Shown in pieces: positions 61,958 through 64,000 of a stretch of 64,000 bases of DNA. The stretch comes from Pseudomonas antarctica (GTDB lineage Bacteria; Pseudomonadota; Gammaproteobacteria; Pseudomonadales; Pseudomonadaceae): contig NZ_UYXQ01000004.1 in assembly GCF_900624995.1 (NCBI RefSeq), positions 169,465-233,464 of the forward strand, read 5' to 3'. The position numbers and the translations under genes are program-made. The first letter of the stretch is position 1, and every line of letters starts with the position of its first letter. The notes beneath the pieces were generated by a model. That model was not told the DNA's origin. It was given only the letters and a program-made list of their open reading frames with translations, and did not search any database.

Positions 61958-63835
61958 ATGAACGAATATAAAGTAACTGAAATATCAGAATTTATTAAAG
62001 TCGATGATAGTCATGTTGTAGGACTGCGCTCTGAAGTTGAAGACAAGGTCGACGAACTGATCGTCATATTGTTGACGCAACTTCTATCGCGTGAAAAAAT
62101 TCTCTATCGCGGTTTTAAAACGCTCAAGGATCAGGTTGCGCGGCAAGTTGCTTTGGGTCAGCCGCTCAAATTTGTTATACCTGCATTTCCATGCAAAAGC
62201 GTGAATACAGAGAAATGTCTAGGAAGTACCCCGGATTTAGCGGAATGGATGGCGCTAAAGAAAATTGTCTCGGTTATTCGTAACATCGAGGAGCTCTATG
62301 AGCCAGGCATATTACTGACCATCTTCTCCGATTATCATACTTTTTCAAGCTATATATCGGTTAGCCAAGACAATTTTCATCGATATTGTGAAGCACTCAA
62401 ATCGATGGTGAAAGTTTTTTGTTGCGGTGATGCCATCAAAATAAAAAGTCTTTCGGACTACCCTGAATTCGCTTCGCATGATGAGACGAATTACATGGAG
62501 GTGCTAAAGACTAAATTCGGGGACAGTCAATACGAGGCGGGAATCTCAGAAGAAATTAAATGCAATTCCGATACGAACGAAAAATATACGGCTTTGAAAA
62601 AATTCATGAAAGATGATCAATGGCCGTTGATTAAAGGCATAGGGAAGAGCGCTATAAATTGTCGGTTGTCTGAAATTTCCCGTGGCATGATGATTCAGGG
62701 AAAAGCATTGGATAAATTTATCGGTGAAAAATTCCCTAGTTGTATCAGGTTGAGCATACATGATCACCCATTAGACGGAAGAAAAAATTCGATACAGCTA
62801 TTTGAATCCGGCGTATTCAAAACGCCTTGGCATAATTCTGTTTTGTTTGATGCCAGCACAGGTAAATTCATCGTCGGTAAGAAACGTGAATTGGTTACAG
62901 AGGCCGAGCGAGGCGGAGCGATTGTGCTCGCCGTCCAATTTAAAGAAAAGGATTGGCTACTCTTGCAGTTGACACCAACAACACCGGAGCAGGGTGAAAG
63001 TTTACGCAAATTAAAAATATCGCTATACAGGCATGATTGCGGTCTGCTGATCGAAAATAGGCTGCCCGGATTCGACGTCAAGGAGTTTGATAACAATGCA
63101 ATGACGAATTTGCTCAAGCACTTTGGAGTGGTTATATTTCGCGGCTTCAACGATTTTGATCAAATAAAAAACCTGGAGGCATGGTACTCAACTCGTGGTA
63201 CGCCGCTACAGTGGAAATTTGGAAGTACTCATCTGGTTCGCCCTGAAATTGAAGGCGATCATCCGAAGTCTTCGGTCACCTCCGAGGAGGCGTTGCCTTT
63301 TCATTGGGATATGGTGTCGCCGCCGCCAGATATGAAGATTGATCAAGCTGTCGTTGAATACAAAGACTACGTTCCGCGAGAGTTCGTGCTGTATTGCAAA
63401 TACAGTACAGAAGACGGGCAAGGATTGAGCACAATTATCAACTCCACCATGGTGCCGTTGACGATGAACGGAAAAATTCGAAAAGCGATGAGGGGCACGT
63501 CGCTAGCCTACCGGACAGCGTTATCTTATTTTGGCGGCGTCGAAAGAACCTATCCTGTCATTATGAATTGCCCATGGACTGGGAATGACGTGGTTCGATG
63601 GTGGCAAATGTGGAATGAAAAAAATCACCCAGGCAGCGTGCAATACAATTACTCTAGGATTGCATCGTCCGAGACATATGAAGATATTGATAAAGTGGAG
63701 GCTATATTGACCGATCACTGTTTAACTGAGTCGAGTCATTTCACGCATGAGTTTTTGGTTGGGGATATCGCACTTGGAGAGTGTCAGATTTTTTGTGTGC
63801 GGGCCGGTAACGGCCTGCCGACAGGCAGGCCTTAG
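61958..63835 (+). CDS. Isonitrile synthase fused to Fe(II)/2OG dioxygenase, 3' end cut by an IS
   Basis: The 625-residue product joins two enzymes usually separate. Residues 1 to about 350 match PvcA/IsnA/DIT1 isonitrile synthases, which make an amino-acid isonitrile from tyrosine or tryptophan: FVIPAFPCKS, LGSTPDLAEW, PGILLTIFSDYHTFSSY, KFPSCIRLSIHDHPLDGRKN, TPWHNSVLF. From about 365 it matches PvcB/IsnB, a TauD-type oxygenase that typically decarboxylates the product: FGVVIFRGF and the iron motif His449-Trp-Asp451 (LPFHWDMV). After QIFC (Cys613) the native sequence stops and reads into an IS256-type end. The expected distal metal His should lie at about residue 614 and is missing. ATG 61958 has AAAGGG about 7 bases upstream. 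Codon use is far more A+T-rich than the genome core. Confidence 0.88.
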   Translation: MNEYKVTEISEFIKVDDSHVVGLRSEVEDKVDELIVILLTQLLSREKILYRGFKTLKDQVARQVALGQPLKFVIPAFPCKSVNTEKCLGSTPDLAEWMALKKIVSVIRNIEELYEPGILLTIFSDYHTFSSYISVSQDNFHRYCEALKSMVKVFCCGDAIKIKSLSDYPEFASHDETNYMEVLKTKFGDSQYEAGISEEIKCNSDTNEKYTALKKFMKDDQWPLIKGIGKSAINCRLSEISRGMMIQGKALDKFIGEKFPSCIRLSIHDHPLDGRKNSIQLFESGVFKTPWHNSVLFDASTGKFIVGKKRELVTEAERGGAIVLAVQFKEKDWLLLQLTPTTPEQGESLRKLKISLYRHDCGLLIENRLPGFDVKEFDNNAMTNLLKHFGVVIFRGFNDFDQIKNLEAWYSTRGTPLQWKFGSTHLVRPEIEGDHPKSSVTSEEALPFHWDMVSPPPDMKIDQAVVEYKDYVPREFVLYCKYSTEDGQGLSTIINSTMVPLTMNGKIRKAMRGTSLAYRTALSYFGGVERTYPVIMNCPWTGNDVVRWWQMWNEKNHPGSVQYNYSRIASSETYEDIDKVEAILTDHCLTESSHFTHEFLVGDIALGECQIFCVRAGNGLPTGRP

Positions 63836-63837
63836 TT

Positions 63838-64000
63838 TTACCAGGTAGGCCTGATAAATCGATCTCCGTACAGAATCGCAAATTGGTTCATCGCACTCTT
63901 CCAGTCATGTGCCGGTTTGCCCCAGTTAGCAGTGATATTTCGCAATCCCAACCAGATTAATTTTGTTGCAGCATCGTCCGTTGGGAAGTGCCCTCGGGTC
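63838..64000 (-). CDS. IS256-family transposase, C-terminal part
   Basis: The last 54 codons of an IS256 (mutator-type) transposase read in from the right edge: GHFPTDDAATKLIWLGLRNI, then WKSAMNQFAILYGDRFIRPTW-stop. The element continues beyond the window. Between its stop and the isonitrile gene lies the IS end, about 40 bases with a perfect 8-bp hairpin (63812-63831). Whether it is intact cannot be seen. Confidence 0.88.
   Translation of the reverse strand, partial: TRGHFPTDDAATKLIWLGLRNITANWGKPAHDWKSAMNQFAILYGDRFIRPTW

Overview
The window is a chromosomal segment of a Pseudomonas, most likely of the P. fluorescens group. The evidence is the gene order (queA-tgt-yajC-secDF; suhB facing trmJ-cysE; iscRSUA-hscBA-fdx-iscX; ndk-rlmN-pilF-rodZ-ispG-hisS-yfgM-bamB-der), the high G+C with Pseudomonas-like codon use, and paired REP sequences with a GGCTTGC core scattered between genes. 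The exact species cannot be told from the sequence alone.

Layout. 1-991: 3' end of mltF. 1126-9489: a trehalose PTS locus with its own phosphorelay (EIIA-HPr-EI fusion), the EIIBC permease, a phosphotrehalase, a LamB-type porin, a GntR repressor with two palindromic operators, and an orphan EIIB-like protein lacking the phosphocysteine. 9573-14339: a 1588-residue dermonecrotic-toxin-like protein whose C-terminal half is an internal duplication with one degenerate and one intact enzyme-like domain. 14964-17868: a chemoreceptor and a small lipoprotein. 18064-30167: housekeeping and metabolic genes (guaA, guaB, a TauE-like permease with a LysR regulator, xseA, an M23 peptidase, leuA, an aminotransferase with an omega-amidase). 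30302-39535: the der-to-ndk block, mostly tightly packed on the minus strand. 39627-45222: the ISC iron-sulfur assembly operon, headed by iscR with two adjacent IscR-type sites over its promoter. 45523-48042: cysE, trmJ and divergent suhB. 48070-48871: an internally deleted IS1182-like element sitting in what looks like the old suhB terminator. 49050-55337: a glycine-zipper protein, secF-secD-yajC-tgt-queA, and a tRNA-Leu(CAA).

The segment after the tRNA (55432-64000) is accessory. It holds a LysE/ArgO-type exporter broken by one TGA codon, an isopenicillin-N-synthase-like Fe(II)/2OG oxygenase, an XRE regulator fused to an NBR1-type Ig domain, a second LysE exporter, a PH-domain protein, an astacin-like metalloprotease and a DUF3077-type protein.

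From about 61400 the DNA becomes visibly A+T-rich. It carries a perfect 20-bp lux-box palindrome, a decayed reading frame, an IS5-family remnant, and a gene fusing an isonitrile synthase (PvcA/IsnA type) to a PvcB-type Fe(II)/2OG dioxygenase. The fusion is cut at its 3' end by an IS256-family element, apparently just at the codon for the distal metal-binding histidine. This looks like a horizontally acquired, formerly quorum-sensing-controlled isonitrile pathway that is being eroded by insertion sequences, and it is the most interesting part of the window.
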